NCBI GenBank assembly: GCA_035235625.1 | Contig: CP141146.1 | Span: 7,558,501 to 7,622,500 of the forward strand | Reading direction: 5' to 3' | DNA: 64,000 bases | From: Saururus chinensis | Lineage: Eukaryota; Streptophyta; Magnoliopsida; Piperales; Saururaceae | Shown: piece by piece, positions 61,651 through 64,000 of the stretch | Position numbering within the stretch: the first letter of the stretch is position 1 | How the letters are laid out: each line of letters begins with the position of its first letter | Position numbers and translations under genes: made by a program | The notes under the pieces: model-generated | The model's input: the letters and a program-made list of their open reading frames with translations, nothing else | Told to the model about the DNA's origin: nothing | Database searches by the model: none

Positions 61651-61927
61651 CCAAATTGTCATGTGCCACTACACTGCTTCACTCCCATATTCACTTTAAT
61701 AGTAGTATAGATGAGGAATGGAGGTGATAGTGTTATGCACATATTAATTATGTTTTTTAAAATAAATCTTTTATGAAGGTACCATTTACAATGACATTTT
61801 GCAACATAATTTTCATCATAAAAAGTCCCAAAAGCGTCACAATAATCATTTACAATGGTAATATATACAAGTGTCACAAAGGACTTCTAGCTACACTACA
61901 TTTTTTCAACAAAACCGTTTGGCGATG

Positions 61928-62134
61928 GGGAAGCGTTTTTCATGCTCCCTCTTCAATGTGAACCGAGCATAAGGAATGCCTGGGAGCCGTTCGATCTTAG
62001 GATCATGGCACACACGCTAGCGCATGTTAACATAATGTGCACTAGCGAGTGCACCACCGATCTTGAGATCCGGCGGCTCCTAGGCATTCCTTACGCTCGG
62101 CTCACTGTCAGAGTGGAGCATATAAAACATTTCC
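61928..62134. mobile_element. Foldback MITE (family F, about 207 bp)
   Basis: The arms GAACCGAGCATAAGGAATGC/GCATTCCTTACGCTCGGCTC and the ends GGAAGCGTTTTTCATGCTCC/GGAGCATATAAAACATTTCC are inverse copies. The design is that of 46240-46424. A target duplication is not evident. Confidence 0.75.
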
Positions 62135-62626
62135 GATGCAATACTATTTCTAGGGACGCTTTTGATAGTAGACAAAAACATGGCTTATATTTAGCAACAC
62201 ATTTAGAACTTTTTGCTTACTCTTTGGTCCATCACAAAAGTCGCCTACTGAATTCGGGCCAAGGTAGATCGGAGTTGGACTTGGGCTCAGCCAAGCCACG
62301 AGTTTTTATTATTTTTGGCTTTTTTATTTTTATACGGCTTTGGAAGTTTCAATTTTTTAATAAAAACATCGACCAATGATTGACCGATGTCAAGTTTAAA
62401 ATCTCCTAAATTTTTTTAAAATACATAAGTTATTTCATTTCTCTTCTTCTAATTAATATAAATTTATTTAAAGATATAAAAATAATTTATTTTGTACTTG
62501 GGGTTAGGTTACACCGGCCTATGGACATATTACCCTCATCTCTAGCCAAAATCTATTTAAAGCAGGCTAGAAAATTAGAGCAGGGTGGGCCAGATGAAGC
62601 TGGGCTGATGGGCTGGCCCTTAGTGA

Positions 62627-63107
62627 CCACATACATATTGATCGAAGTGTTATGAAAAGCTTCACGTCAGTTAGTTAAGAAAAATGTCCTTCAATCCTTG
62701 GGAATAAGAGACCGTCGTTGATTGGTCTTGCTTGAAAGAAATAATACATTTCTTGGAAGTAAATTCTATTTGTTCTTCTGTCAAAAAGAAAATTCTATTT
62801 GATCTCTAGCTAATTACACTGTATTGACATTTGTACAGACCACATGAACTACTCTCATTGGTAACTTTTTTGGGCAACAGGTTAATGAGTTTGAACATGA
62901 TTGTGGATCTCTTAAGCAGTATTATAGTGTGGGATAAAGCAATATGGTATGTCAACATGCTGGCATTTGCAAACATATGCAACAGAGGAATCTACAAAAA
63001 GGCCATGGAGGAAGCATGTTTAGGCGCCTGCGGCACTATCTCTCAAGTGCTCGGAGCCCTTAGCACTCAAGAGACTTCAATGATTTATTATAATTCGTAG
63101 AATATGT
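62627..63107 (+). pseudogene. VPE pseudogene fragment (last two exons)
   Basis: 62627-62748 matches the second half of VPE exon 6 (HIDRSV, then DWSCLKE) with a stop and a frameshift. 62881-63100 matches exon 7 (VNEFEHDCGSLKQY, then [20 protein letters not shown]), including the GGGCAACAG acceptor. An insertion of about 20 bases after CAGTATTAT brings a stop and shifts the frame. The sequence upstream of exon 6 is absent. Similarity continues past the end into the 3' flank. It arose by duplication of the VPE 3' end, now 5.6 kb downstream of the intact gene, and cannot encode a protease. Confidence 0.88.
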
Positions 63108-63458
63108 AGTCTAAAGCTCCCTTTTGATTGTTTTGGTAAATGAAGTACTTTACAATTAAGTGGCAATTAAGTAATCTAGCTTGTATGGTATTCCACTACT
63201 TGTATATCCATGAATCCTGTGGCTGCTGATTCTATGCTGAATATCCCAATACAGATCAACTGCCTGCTTTGCAGTGTTCTGGGTCCGGTCCTGGTTTTTA
63301 TGCTTTAATTAAAGCTGATCACTTTGAGTGATCTTCCTTTAGACCTTTTTTTGAGATTCTTTTAGGCAGTCAGTGGTCTACGGAGTTTACTTTATCAAAG
63401 AAAGCTAGCTTCAGCTCAAATTTCTTAGTTGAGAAAGAATTTTATATAGAAGACTTCT

Positions 63459-63864
63459 CTAGAAAGTATAGACGGGGGGATAAGGAGGTGTCTTTTTAGC
63501 TGCATAAAAGAATGGATACATAGCTTTGGCGGGGATAATGTTTCTCATGGTGGACAACAGTACTATAAGCTCAGAAATATATTCAATCAGACTAAAGGAG
63601 TATTCAACAATACCACCAGCATAGAGAATTGGCTGCCAGAGATGAAATCCAACATCTTTTCCCTCTTTACCCTGCATTGCATGTATATTGTATGTGAATA
63701 TGCATTTGAGGCAGTGTGAACTGAAGAAGGAAAATGGAGAGGGGAAAGAGACTTGCCTAATGCTTTTCTCAGGAATGAAAGAACAACAATGAAAACTGCA
63801 AGACCTGCCAAGGAACCAACTATGATGGCCACTGTTTTGCCCACTTGGTCCTCGTCAGAAGAAT
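63459..63864 (-). CDS. 3' exons of a small membrane-protein gene
   Basis: The - strand exon 63864-63757 reads DSSDEDQVG, then the hydrophobic segment TVAIIVGSLAGLAVFIVVLS and FLRKAL, a single transmembrane helix with a basic cytosolic edge. The last exon (about 63671-63459) reads VGFHLWQPILYAGGIVEYSF and ends PPYPPVYTF. I do not recognise the family with certainty. The intron between them is not settled: AG/GCAAGT after 63757 would be a rare GC donor, and in-frame joining then needs an acceptor a few bases inside the last exon. The 5' exons lie beyond the window or in 63870-64000. Coding potential is suggested by residue composition and the clean helix, not by a family match. Confidence 0.45.
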
Positions 63865-64000
63865 CTGGATGGCCAGACAGAGAGCATTAGTGAACACATG
63901 TAGTTAAAGAACAAGCATAAAGCAAGAGACAAGTTGTCACTTCAGAGTTCAGAATGCGGAACTTCACTAATTCAAGGCGAGCCCACTAATTTACGTAGGT

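Overview
This window is nuclear DNA of a flowering plant. The evidence is spliced genes with GT..AG introns, plant cell-wall and vacuolar enzymes (pectin methylesterases and a vacuolar processing enzyme), a eukaryotic tRNA-Asn without an encoded CCA, and dense plant-type transposons (Ty3/gypsy, Ty1/copia, LINE, CACTA, hAT, Stowaway-like MITEs). I cannot name the species; a monocot or early-diverging angiosperm is only a guess.

Layout. 1-5113 is a decayed Ty3/gypsy element with both LTRs. 6067-6658 is a non-autonomous hAT element. 7026-14995 is a CACTA element that carries a receptor-kinase fragment and was itself invaded by a 4.4-kb LTR-like element (7196-11642, 5-bp target duplication AAAGC). 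15000-26200 is LTR fragments, a copia fragment, one tRNA-Asn gene, tandem arrays and a reverse-oriented solo LTR of the first gypsy family. 26217-28201 is the first pectin methylesterase gene (PME1, + strand). 28499-29117 is a receptor-like-kinase ectodomain fragment held between 33-bp inverted repeats. 29180-41600 is mostly transposon, including a second, reverse-oriented copy of the LTR-like family with another LTR nested in it and two LINE fragments. 41662-43568 is PME2 on the - strand. 44000-50900 holds a hAT element with a perfect 8-bp target duplication, small foldback MITEs, a third LINE fragment and a 430-bp direct duplication. 50924-54238 is PME3, with an enlarged intron. 55206-57415 is an intact seven-exon vacuolar processing enzyme gene. 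57800-59231 is LTR-family debris, 62627-63107 is a broken second copy of the last two VPE exons, and 63459-63864 holds the last exons of a small membrane-protein gene on the - strand.

The intact protein genes are three group-2 (PMEI-PME) pectin methylesterases and one legumain-type cysteine protease. The PMEs share one phase-1 intron at the same position, a signal peptide, an N-terminal inhibitor domain, an RKLL processing motif and all five catalytic residues. PME1 and PME2 are an inverted paralogue pair whose similarity extends into their promoters; PME3 is more diverged. The PMEs would act in the cell wall and the VPE in the vacuole, so their adjacency need not mean a shared pathway.

I found no clearly new biochemical system. 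The most unusual material is the nested mobile-element architecture, two independent captures of different receptor-kinase parts by different element types, a three-hairpin block inside the CACTA element, and a small foldback MITE family present in five states of decay.
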